From positions 279,327-343,326 of the forward strand of contig SDOX01000008.1 in assembly GCA_004565275.1 (NCBI GenBank): a stretch of DNA of 64,000 nt. Direction: 5' to 3'. The stretch is from Nannochloropsis salina CCMP1776. Its lineage: Eukaryota > Sar > Eustigmatophyceae > Eustigmatales > Monodopsidaceae. Shown here in pieces: positions 20,062 to 29,706 of this stretch (within the stretch, counting starts at the first letter, position 1; the number at the start of each line of letters is the position of its first letter). The position numbers and the translations under genes are program-made. The notes under the pieces were generated by a model that was not told the DNA's origin, searched no databases, and saw nothing but the letters and a program-made list of their open reading frames with translations.

Positions 20062-20783
20062 GCCGGTGAGCCGCTGGCGGAAAACGTAATTTTTAATGTA
20101 CAACAAAATGAAAGGGGCATAATTTCATATGGGAGCTGTCACTTTTTTTGCATTTCTTCTCGTAAAAAATAGAAATAGGGAAGAGATCGGTGCAGTGGAT
20201 GGCAAGTCAGTCGCCATGAGCACAGCCCGGCTCACAAAAAGCGTGGGAAGAGCCTCCCCGTGACATAACCCGTGTCCTGGAAGAACATATCTGCACATCA
20301 CACGGCAACGACCCATTGAATGAAAACCATACTGTGCACATGCGAAAATGCACACATACGTTACATGCGATCCGATGAAGTAGGACGACATTCACGCCTG
20401 GCAAATTTTCGTACGTTTGCCCGGGCTAGCTCAACATCAACTCGCTCGTGGGCCGGGCAAGAGCGTAAGCGAGAGCGAGGGCTTAGAGCGGCCACGGGGA
20501 CTAGCAAAGGTATGATTATAGGTACTTGGCTCGCTATGTATGGGCAAATAGTGTGTTCAAAAACGTCTACTTCAGGTGTGTGGTGTGTTGTTGGGTGTGT
20601 TTTTCCAGCAGTACGAGCAGGCGAGGAGAGGGAGTGGTATCCATGTCTACCCCTGGCATGGGCCAGGCAAGGTCAACAGAAAGCAGGACATGGCAAGAAA
20701 ATTGCACATTCCCGCATGAGACTTTCGTACAAGTTTTTTTTCCCCCAACATTTTCCAAATTTGGGTATGAAGCTAAGCTACTC
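20062..20783. other. Intergenic region between channel-like and ArfGAP genes
   Basis: Lies upstream of the channel gene and downstream of the ArfGAP gene, both minus. Open frames across 20320-20859 overlap the end of the ArfGAP gene and show no domain. I see no RNA gene. Confidence 0.5.
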
Positions 20784-23700
20784 TTATGGTGTCGGCAGCC
20801 GAAATCGGACAAGCACGGGGCGCTTCCCGTGCTTCAAAGTGGCCACCGTGTGTGCATGAGATATGAAGCGTTCCCCGTTGACGCCGACGACACAGCAACC
20901 GTCACGAACACCCTTCGACTCAGCTGCCCCCCCACTGGTCACTTGCAAAACCTGGCACACGTACTTGAGGCCCCCCTCCCTGGACGTCAACGGCATCTCC
21001 TCCAACCGCATGCCAAGCGGCCCCTCCGCAAACCAGGCGTCGAATTCCCCGGTGCCCGGGTCTTGGGTCAACGGGACTTTGGTTGTGAGACCAGAACCGC
21101 CTCCCAAGGGATAGCTGCCGCCGCTCGTGAAGGAGGAGGAGGAGGCCGAGGCCAGGGAGGGGGCGGCGGCTGTCCCCGGGCCAAGGCTGGCATGGCGCGT
21201 GAGCACCTGGAGGGACTTCCCGAAGCCGCCCGCGAAGGCTTTGCCTCCCGAGCCCGACGAGGACGCCCCACTCCCCAGCCAGCGCGGACCCGGGGCCCTG
21301 GGGCCTCCCACCGCGCGCTCGGTGCTCCCCATCCCCTCCATCCTCCGTCGGAAGCCAACCACCAGGGGCCGCGGTAGGGAGGGCAGCCGGGCCATGACCA
21401 GGTCGTAGAGCGCCATGGCTTGATGGTCGAGGCTAACCAGAGCATCCCCCACGCGCACCCCGCCCAGCACAGCTTGTCCTGCGGGCGCCACACTCGTGAC
21501 CAGGGCCCGGCCCCCCTCGACCTTGCTCAGGGTCAACCCCATGGGCCCCTCCCCGAAAACCACCGAATACTCCCGCGCCTGTCCGGAATGGTCCGGGGCC
21601 GGAATGGAAGACGGGCGCTGCCGCGAAGAGCTCGGCGGGCCGGTGGGAGGCCAGGGCGGGGAAAAGCCGCCCTCGGCGGGTGAGTGGGAGGGGCTGGCGC
21701 CCGCGGCGTACTTGCGGCTGAGTTCTTCCCGCCGGTCGCGCCGGTGCGTCGGGGCCGAGACGCGCTCAAGGGAGGCTTTCCACAGCGACGCTCGGGTGGG
21801 CAAGGGAGAGGAGGAGGAAGAAGAGGAGGTCGGGGAGGAGGCGAGAGAGGGCGAGTTGGCCGATCCCCTCTGGGGCCGGGCCAGGCACACGTCCTCCGCG
21901 TCCACGTACTCCTCGACACTGCCGTCTTGGTACCGCAGCTTGAGCAGGTGCCGGCCCGTCAGGGGGCTCCGGGCCCTGTGGAAACGGATCACCGTCGCCG
22001 ACCGCCAGCGGCCGTCTCCTTGAAGCGCGAAGACCCGCCCGCCCTTGGCAGGCGCTGCCGGCTTGCTCTTGGACGGGGAGGAAGAGGGGGGGTTCCGCGT
22101 GGAGGAGGGAGGGTGAAGTCCGTGCTGGGGCGTGGGTGTCGCTGCATCCTGGCAATCTGCCTCCTTCCCCTGCCCGGGTGCCTCCTCCTCGCCCTCCCTC
22201 GGCCCATGCGCCCGCGTGGCCTGCCCTCCATTTTCATCACCCCCTACATCCCCATCACCCCCCCCCTCCCCATCACTCCCGCCTTGGGAGACGCTCAAGG
22301 CCCGCAGCTCGTCCGCAGGGGCTACAGGCGACGAGGGTTCTCTCCATGACGCACCGCGCGGCCCTTTTGCCTCCCGCCAGGCACTTTTGTCACCGGGATC
22401 CACCTCCTCTCCCCCCGCCCCTTGGTCCCCCATGCCCCTCCCCCGTGTCCCCCCCTGCTCCAGCCTCGCCCTTCTCCTGGCTCGCTCCCGCCCGCCCCTC
22501 CTCCTGCCCTTCGCCCCCCTCCCCCTGACCCGAGCCCTCCCCATCCCCCCCTCCGGAGCCCGTCACGCCCGCCTCCTCGCCCGTCTCCCCCCCCCCCGCC
22601 AGGCCCCTGCCCTCAACACAGCGATTCCCTTCCCGCCTCTCCTGGCTAGAGCCTCCCGCCACTGGCGCCTTTCCCCCCTTCGGACCCCGACCCCCCTTTT
22701 CGTGGACGATGTCGCCGCATCCAGTCCCTCCTTCCCCAGCCATAAAGGAGAAGGCCGGCTCTTCCTCCTCTCCCAGACTGCCGCTGCTGCTCCCGCTGCT
22801 GCCCTCGCTGCTACCCTCGCTGCTGGTCGATCGTCTCTCAGCAGAACCTTTGTCCGGCGCCCGCATCGCCACCACGCTTGCACTGCTTGCTCGGCGCCGA
22901 CGGGGCAGCGGCAAGGGCAGAGACCCACGGGTCGAGGCTCGGCGAGGACTGCCCTCTCGTCGTACCACCGACTCTCTGTCCCCTGCGGACGCCTCTGGCT
23001 CGACGCAGGCATCTTTCGAACCCTCTATGCCTAAACCTTCGAGCGCCGCGACCGCCGACATCTCTGCCGGACGCCTTCGGGGCCCACGGCAGCGGAAAAC
23101 GAGGAGCAAGGGACGGCCCATATTGGGTAGCAAAGCCATCAAATCATCGTAGTCGTCCACGAGCCGCCCTCCAACCCCCACCAGGTCGTCGCCAGCCTGC
23201 ACAGCCGCCTGATGAGCCGGACCCCCGGGGGCCACGCGGCAGACGCGCGCCTTGCCTGTGACCAGGTCCTTCTGGACCGAGATGCCGATCGAGGAGCTCC
23301 CCTCCACCCGCACCACGACCGTGCCCCTCTCCGTCAGCTCCTGCCCCTTGCCCCTCCCACTTGCGGGCGGCTGCCGTCGCGTATGGTTAGTCCCCGCTCC
23401 CAGGGCAGAGGCGGAATACCGGCGAGGGGGGGAGGCCAGCGTCGCCGACGCCAGCCGGGTGCGGCGAGCGGGGCGCTTGCCGTTCCGACCCCGGCGTTGC
23501 TCCCAGTCAGACTCCCAGCCCTTCTCCACAGCCTCGGCCAGGGTGCTTCGATACACCCCCGCCGCTTTGGACTGGTACCGGACGCGGATGTCCGTATTGG
23601 AGATCCGCTGCCGACGAAAGAACTCTTGCATCTGGAAGTTCGAGCCCAGGCGCATGGCGAAGACTTGCTTTGGGGTCCAGGAGTCCAGAGACAGGGAGCG

Positions 23701-24235
23701 GACAAAACTTACGCTCACGCCCAGGGAACGGTGGAATCCGGAGCAGCGCAAGCAGATGAGGATGCCGTACGTGACGCTCGCCCATTCCGTGTCAAAGGAG
23801 CCGCAATCACAGCACTGGCTGGAAGGTAGGGAAAGACATACATCCACAGACATTCTATGAGGGCGCTCCTCACAGTAATTGAATAAAAGTATTGACGTAT
23901 GCAACTTTTGAACAGCGTTGACATGTTTTCCCGAAGTATGCTGTAGTCTACACACATTGTGACTCGCATTAGGAGCATAGGGGGAGGCAAGAAGAAACGA
24001 ATGTCATGCAAGCTTGTCCGCCAGAAGACAGGAACATTTAGGTTGCCGAAGAATCTCTCGTACAAAGAACAAGCTCGACTAAACAAAAGAAGGCAAGACA
24101 CTGTCGTAGGGCCTTTGAGGGAGTGCGTCAAAAAATTTTGAGACAGACTTACTTGTTCCCCGGGCTATTTTTAATTTCCAGCAAGATGTCGGGCGGAAAT
24201 GGCCCCTCGGCCCGCAACGCGGCAAGCGCACTCAT
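20784..24235 (-). CDS. ArfGAP protein with three PDZ domains and a Tudor-like domain
   Basis: Exon 1 is 24235-24153 (ending SPGN, donor GTAAGT); a 334-base intron; exon 2 begins at 23818 with the zinc finger. The ArfGAP finger is intact: C-x2-C-x16-C-x2-C (CCDC ... CLRC) followed by SGFHRSLGV with the catalytic Arg, then SLDSWTPKQV. A PDZ-like domain follows (ISVQKDLVTGKARVCRVAPG, coordinates about 23340-23090), a long Gly/Glu/Ser linker, a Tudor-like barrel (RVFALQGDGRWRSATVIRF, about 22060-21870), a second PDZ (GEGPMGLTLSKVEGGRALV) and a C-terminal PDZ (AEGPLGMRLEEM). The frame shifts by one within the linker (see 22390-22545). ArfGAPs switch off Arf GTPases at Golgi or endosomes; the PDZ/Tudor set suggests a scaffold. 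The ArfGAP call is firm; a single gene is inferred. Confidence 0.78.
22390..22545 (-). other. Frame change inside ArfGAP/PDZ gene
   Basis: The ArfGAP-PDZ frame runs on to a stop at 22390, while the frame carrying the Tudor-like and later PDZ domains is already open from 22544. The overlap is Gly/Glu-rich and contains a run of seven C at 22449-22455. No convincing GT-AG intron of normal size joins the frames here, so a sequence error in a homopolymer, an unusual small intron, or two adjacent genes are all possible. Confidence 0.6.
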
Positions 24236-24650
24236 GTCTTTGGTTAAAGAGGCTCTATACGGCGAGATTTAGGCCCTGGGAATCAGCCAGATCCTTGACA
24301 TTGACAAGCCAACGCCATGCACTGCCGGATAAGAGCTGCCTCCTGCGCGTTGGCAACACGGACGTCCCGACCCGCCCTTAGATTAGTCACCCTCCAGACT
24401 AGGGGAAACACCTGAGTGACAGCAGAACGCCCTCAGCCTATCGTGTGGTGAAGAAAGAGCTCCGCGAGTGAGTTGAGTGGAGCGCGGCGGGCCCTATGTC
24501 GCGGTCGCATGCCGGCGGCCCTGGCACTTGGCGAGGCAGAACAACTTGAACGCGACACGGCGACGTAACCTGACCATCTCTGTCGACCCCACGTTTTGCC
24601 ACGCTAATTGCAGGTGCGACACAGATGTTTGCCTGATTGCTGGAGAGAAG
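24236..24650. promoter_or_regulatory. Divergent promoter region ArfGAP/NSE1
   Basis: About 415 bases between start codons pointing away from each other. No specific element could be identified; a shared promoter region is inferred from geometry. Confidence 0.4.
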
Positions 24651-25740
24651 ATGGCTCGGAATACTTCCGCCTCCGCCGCCTCTGCGGTGGAGGCCCGACA
24701 GGCGTTCTTACAGCTTCTTATGGTGAGGTCCTTTTATCTTATAGGGCCCTTTCCCCGCAAACCTGAGTCCTCATCACTTATACCGATCTTGTAGAGCCGC
24801 AAGGTCATGACGCACAGTCAAGCAGCAAATGCACTTGCCATGATTTCTGAGGAACTGAATGTGCAAGACCAGCTTGGTGAGTGAAAGGCTCTGCGTTGGG
24901 GATCATCTTCGCAATTATATACTCACTGAAAGAGCGCCCTTCAAATTGATCTTCTCCCGGACCTTCAGATGTTAAGTCCTGTCTGGCCAATCTCAATAAG
25001 GAACTGCAGCATTGTAATCTGCAGATTCGGGGAATGGTTCACCAAGACTCGGAGGCCTACGCCGTCGTGAATGTGGTGGGTGAAGGAGAGAGAGGAGGAG
25101 GGAGGTACATGCCCTTCATTCTCTCATCTACCACCCCTTACCCTGTCTTTATTCTTGTCAATTGTAGCTGAGCGATGATGTCTCGAAAATGCACGCGTCA
25201 AAAATGAAGGACTGGTAGGTGGAGCGGGGTGGGAAAGAAACAGAACCTCGCCCTCAGCTCCTGCATCCACCTTTCGAAACAGGGAGAAGGCCTATTTCAA
25301 GGAAGTAATCAAAGCCATTTGCGGGCGCGGTGGAGATTTTGTCGAGGACGATGAACTGACAGCTCTCCGCGTACCGATTGGGGGGACGGCAGCCTCCGTG
25401 CGGGTATGTCATTCTGTAACACACCGGGTTGGGAAGGCGTGTTCTCTGTAACAGGGAAGGGAGGATGCGGGACAATGCGACGCTCAATGGAGACTCGTCC
25501 ACTAAACCCTCGTACAGGAGAAAAGATCGGTGCTCTCCCTTTTGAGTGCGGAGTTTTGGTTGCAGGTATGTCCTTCGCCCGTCTGCCTCCCTGATTTACG
25601 TCGCTCAAACACCCGTCTTCTTTTTCTGTCTACAGAGGGACAAGCACGGCCGTTTTGCCTTAGGCCCGCGCACTTTTCTTGAGCTGGACGATTTCGTGCG
25701 AGCGAATGAGATGGAAATGCCGCAGGTCCTTTACTATTAG
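24651..25740 (+). CDS. NSMCE1: NSE1-like SMC5/6 complex subunit lacking the RING
   Basis: Seven exons fit splice signals and phase: 24651-24722, 24795-24876, 24969-25075, 25168-25214, 25283-25403, 25518-25565 and 25636-25740; 193 residues. The alignment to NSE1 is clear in order: AFLQLLMSRKVM (human FLQLLMTHGVL), LANLNKELQHCNLQIRGMV, EAYAVVNVLSDDVSKM, AYFKEVIKAI, LSAEFWLQRDKHGRFALGPR (human NKWLIEKEGEFTLHGR), and LELDDFVRANEME. In other species the RING starts a few residues later; here TAG follows VLYY directly. NSE1 joins NSE3 and NSE4 and helps SMC5/6 in DNA repair. No Cys/His RING pattern is visible in the next 900 bases, so a distal exon is unlikely. The two winged-helix parts remain, so NSE3 binding could persist. 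Confidence 0.82.
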
Positions 25741-26644
25741 GGTCGAAATGACATGCCACGAGTCAAATTTCCGGATTGGATGTTTACGAAACATCTCAAC
25801 TGGGGGACTGTGATTCTACTTTCAACAAGACTTTGGGGGGGAAAATTAGATTCGCCCCTCAATTCTGCTGCCACCGAAAGCAGCCAATGAATGACATATG
25901 ATGTGTTTATCCTTGGCCTTGCTTTTTTGGGGGGTGATGATGATCAGGGCTCCAGGCTTCTGAACAGCGTAAAGAAAGAGCAACATCAAAGAACGCAAGT
26001 CTTGCGTGTAGATGCATCGTTACACACTTGCGACGATCATCTGTGTGCAAATCATATTTTTTCCACTTCTTCAAAGGCGCGTATTTTTTGGTCGCCAACT
26101 CAGGAGAAAAATAATACCGAAGTGTGGCTTTGAGGAGCTCTGCAACGCTATGAGCCCAGAAAACAACCTCCCCGCGGGTTGTGTGCACGCTGCGTGGCTC
26201 AAGCTCTCATTCAAGTATATGGACAGAGGAGCGTATCTGTACATTTGTATGATATATGGTAAAGAGGGGGGATGCAAGGTTAGGGAGACAGAAAAGGATT
26301 GTTGATTCAAGACGTAAAGCGGCCTGAAAGCTTTGTGTTGCCAATAGCTGCAAAAGCATGCCCGGATGTGTGTAGCCCCCAAGACCCGTCCTGAGACCAA
26401 CGCGGATAACTCCGAATTGGTGCGCCTCAACCGTCAGAGGGGCTGCGCTTGTTAAAATAGAATGGGCTGTGCGTGTGCGTGTTGTTGCAAAATGTAGTGG
26501 TGCTTTGTCTGAAGCGGCTTTCTGGACTCCACGCTTCTCTACCATCACCATCCGTGCCAGGCCGAATTTGAGGCTGCTTGTTCCACCCCGCTCGGTTCCC
26601 ACCCTCCTCAAATAAATACTAACACTGAATTTTAAAACAGGATC
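25741..26644. other. Intergenic region with probable SPT5 leader intron end
   Basis: No coding signature in about 900 bases. Just before the SPT5 start there is a consensus branch site tactaac (26617-26623) and a CAG at 26638-26640, five bases before the ATG. This looks like the 3' end of an intron in the 5' leader, so an untranslated or short coding exon probably lies upstream in this stretch. Confidence 0.55.
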
Positions 26645-29488
26645 ATGGCGGATTCATCGTCGGATGAAGAGGTGGTGGTTCAGAAAAAGAGGACGGAGCC
26701 TCTCAAGGGGGACGAGGCGGGCGTGGTCGGGGATGGGGAAGGAAGGGCACGGGACAAGGATGTCGTCGACGACGATGCCGAGGAGGAGGACAGTGACGAG
26801 GAGGAGGAGGAGGAGGAGGAGGCGGAGGAGGCGTCGGGAGGCAAAGCACGGGGCGGACAGGACGAGGACGAGGAGGACGACGACGACGAAAGCGACGCTG
26901 ATAGCGACGACAGTGAAGCGGATTCGCGTCTACGCAAAGGAGGGCGGAAGCGGAAGCAAAGGAGAGAAGCAGCGGCATCTCGAGGACGTGCTGGTAAGAA
27001 ATCCCGTCGTCGGGACGGTCGCAGCCGTTTTCTGGACCAAGAAGCCGCGGTGGGTGGGGAGGAGGAGGAGGAGGAGGAGGACGTCGAGTCGGGCGACGAG
27101 CTGACGGAGCGGGAGGCGGAGAAACTGCGACAAGAAAACTTGTACAAGCCACGCACGCGTACAAACTTCGAGGACATGCTGGCGCGTGACTCGGACCACC
27201 AGATCGAGGAGCGTTTCCGGGCGATGGCTCGCACGAGCGCCCACCGGACCCAGGATTTTTATGAGGAGGCCAGCGCCCGGCAGAAGGGCGTGACAAAGCA
27301 GTCCCTGCTTCCCACCCCCGGCGTGGACACCTGCATGTGGCGCGTGAAGGTGAAGAAGAACCAGGAGATGCCCATGGTCATGAGCATCATGGACATGGCC
27401 CGGCGGATGACCGCCAAGAAGCAGCGGGTCGGGATCACGGCCGCCATCTTCGCAGGCACCAAAGGGCACGTCCTGGTCGAGGCCCGGAACGAAGCGGACG
27501 CTTCCGCCGCCATCCGCGCCAACTCCCGGTTCATCCTCTCCCAGCGCCTGGAGGTGGTGGAGTACCGATACATGGCCACCTCGCTGGCGGTCTCGGAGAA
27601 GGTGGCGCCCCGGCCCCTGCGGGACGGGCAGTGGGTCCGCTTCAAGCGAGGGCTCTACAAGGGGGACCTGGCCCGCGTCATGGCCATCCTGGAAGGCGGG
27701 TCCAAGGTGGTGATCGAGATGGTCCCGCGCATCAACTACGAGGACATGGCGCGGAATCCCCGCGCTGGGAACATCTACGTTGTCAGCGCCGCCTCCCGCC
27801 CGGGGCCCAAGTTCTTCTCCGCCTCTGAGGCCCGCGAGCACGAGGTGGTCCTGCACCGGGGCAAGATTCCCGGCCTGAACATGCCCTGCGACGTTGCCTG
27901 CAACCTGCACTACATGAACGGCTACCTTGTCAAGGAGGTAAAGCCGGAGTCGCTCCAGGCGGAGAACATCAACGCCTCGGTGGAAGAGGTGACCAAGTTC
28001 GGCCTAGGGGCCCTGGCGGAGGATGACGGAAAGGGCCACGAGGAGCGTTTGCAGGCGGCGCAGCGGGAGGCAGAGGAGACGCAGGAGCAGCAGCGGAAGA
28101 ACCTCCGGGTATTCGAGCAGGGGGACGCCGTCAAGGTGGTGGCGGGCGAGCTCCGGAACTTGGTGTGTCGAGTCTTGGGCTCGGACCCCACCACAGGGAC
28201 GGTCTCGGTGCGGCCTGTGAATCCGAACCTGGGTCTGCCCGTCAAGATCGAGCTGCAAGCCTCCCAGTTGGCGAACCACGTGGAGGTGGGCCAGCACGTG
28301 AAGGTGCTGGACGGGCTCTTCGCGGGGGAGACGGGGATGGTGCAGGCCCTCCTGAGTCACGACGAGCACGGGGCGCTGGTGCCGGAGCCCATCGTGTCGG
28401 TACTGACGGACGGCGAGAACAAGGAGCTGCGCGTGCGCCTGGGTCAGGTAAAGGAGAGCGCGGACGTGGCGACGGGGATGAGCTCTCTGTCCGGGTACTC
28501 TTTGCACGACATGGTGTGCTATGGCTACCAACGGTTCGGGGCGATTGTCTGGCTAGGGCGGGAGAGCGTGAAGGTGCTGGACTCTTCGGGGGTGGTTCAG
28601 TCCGTGCCCTTGGGGGAGCTGCAGGGGAACCGAAACCGGAGGAGCCACCAGGCGGTGGCCTATGATAGCATGAACAACCGGATGCAGGTGGAAGACCAAG
28701 TGCTTGTCACGGACCGCGGAGAGCACTTCCAGAAGCGCGGTGCGATCAAACACATCCTGGGTTCGTCGTTGTGGATCTTTACCAAGCAGGAGACGCGAAA
28801 TTCGGGCCTCTTTGTCGTCCGCACGCGGGCGGTCACGCTTCAGAATCTGATCAGGAAGAACGCAGCGGTTACCTTTAACGCTCTGCACACCGGAGCGCCG
28901 AACCCGACGCTGCAGCAACACCACGGCCAAAAAAGCTTCGGGGGAGGGCCGGGGGGGGGGAGAGGAGGGGGGAGAGGGGGGGGTCGGTTTGGCCCCCGCT
29001 CCAACATGGACCCGTTGGTGGGACGCGTGGTGCGGATCAAGGGGAAGAGCGAGTTCAAGGGACAGACGGGGAAAGTCAGGAGCGTGAAAGACAATATGGT
29101 GTTTGTGGACATAGAGAGCGGGACACGACCCAAGACGGTGCGGGTGCCGCGCGAGGCGGTGGCGGAGGACGCGCCGGCGGTGGGAGGAGCGGCAGGAGGG
29201 CGGGCGGGGGCGGAAGCATACTCCTTGGGCACAGGCACCACGCCCGCCTGGACGTACGGTCGCACTCCCATGCACGGCGGTATGACACCGATGTATGGAG
29301 CTGCGACACCCATGTACGGAGGGGCGACGCCGGCGTTGCATTCCGGGGGGGGGCAAACGCCTGCTTACTCAGGCTCGCAGACGCCGGCTCTGTATGGGGG
29401 TGGAGGACAGACCCCGCGACACGAAGGGGCTTACACGCCCCGGCACGAGGGGGCCTACACCCCCCGGCATCAGTATCAGGACGGGTAG
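26645..29488 (+). CDS. SPT5: Transcription elongation factor SPT5
   Basis: A single 947-residue exon. SPT5 with SPT4 (DSIF) clamps RNA polymerase II and controls pausing and elongation. Domains in order: an acidic N-terminus (about 1-170, long Glu/Asp runs), the NGN domain (CMWRVKVKKNQEM at about 229, to 316) that binds SPT4, then KOW domains at about 326 (WVRFKRGLYKGDLARV), 489, 546 (VKVLDGLFAGETGMV), 683 (GEHFQKRGAIKHI) and 791 (VVRIKGKSEFKGQTGKV). A Gly/Arg linker (about 775) and a C-terminal repeat region with TPMYGG/TPRHEGAY units (about 866-945) follow; in other eukaryotes the Thr of such units is phosphorylated by CDK9. The length is close to other SPT5 proteins. A leader intron is likely upstream. 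Confidence 0.96.
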   Translation: MADSSSDEEVVVQKKRTEPLKGDEAGVVGDGEGRARDKDVVDDDAEEEDSDEEEEEEEEAEEASGGKARGGQDEDEEDDDDESDADSDDSEADSRLRKGGRKRKQRREAAASRGRAGKKSRRRDGRSRFLDQEAAVGGEEEEEEEDVESGDELTEREAEKLRQENLYKPRTRTNFEDMLARDSDHQIEERFRAMARTSAHRTQDFYEEASARQKGVTKQSLLPTPGVDTCMWRVKVKKNQEMPMVMSIMDMARRMTAKKQRVGITAAIFAGTKGHVLVEARNEADASAAIRANSRFILSQRLEVVEYRYMATSLAVSEKVAPRPLRDGQWVRFKRGLYKGDLARVMAILEGGSKVVIEMVPRINYEDMARNPRAGNIYVVSAASRPGPKFFSASEAREHEVVLHRGKIPGLNMPCDVACNLHYMNGYLVKEVKPESLQAENINASVEEVTKFGLGALAEDDGKGHEERLQAAQREAEETQEQQRKNLRVFEQGDAVKVVAGELRNLVCRVLGSDPTTGTVSVRPVNPNLGLPVKIELQASQLANHVEVGQHVKVLDGLFAGETGMVQALLSHDEHGALVPEPIVSVLTDGENKELRVRLGQVKESADVATGMSSLSGYSLHDMVCYGYQRFGAIVWLGRESVKVLDSSGVVQSVPLGELQGNRNRRSHQAVAYDSMNNRMQVEDQVLVTDRGEHFQKRGAIKHILGSSLWIFTKQETRNSGLFVVRTRAVTLQNLIRKNAAVTFNALHTGAPNPTLQQHHGQKSFGGGPGGGRGGGRGGGRFGPRSNMDPLVGRVVRIKGKSEFKGQTGKVRSVKDNMVFVDIESGTRPKTVRVPREAVAEDAPAVGGAAGGRAGAEAYSLGTGTTPAWTYGRTPMHGGMTPMYGAATPMYGGATPALHSGGGQTPAYSGSQTPALYGGGGQTPRHEGAYTPRHEGAYTPRHQYQDG
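29240..29485 (+). repeat. SPT5 C-terminal repeat (TPx-Y/H-G-G units)
   Basis: About a dozen short units of the form TPMYGG, TPALYGG, QTPRHEG and AYTPRHEG. The last copies of GAYTPRHE are identical in protein, which points to recent local duplication. They match the phospho-acceptor CTR of SPT5. Confidence 0.85.
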
Positions 29489-29706
29489 CTGTGGAACTGC
29501 CATGCGGAGGGTATGTATGGTACACGAAGAGACCTGCGAAGGCATACTCGGGGGCTGACGGTTCGGATCAGGCCTGAAACGTGTGAAAGCAAATGTTTCA
29601 GAGACAATCTCATGCTTTGATTCAAATTGCTTTCAGACACAAAGGCTATCTATATCATTTACATCATTTCACGGAGCTTTCCAAGGAAGTGTGGCTCGCC
29701 TCTGCC
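29489..29706. other. Convergent intergenic region SPT5/Vps34
   Basis: About 218 bases between two stop codons on opposite strands. Only trailers are expected. Confidence 0.6.

Noticed and set aside
20320-21377. Long overlapping frames on the plus strand
   Set aside because: They overlap the 3' part of the ArfGAP/PDZ gene in antisense and carry no domain.
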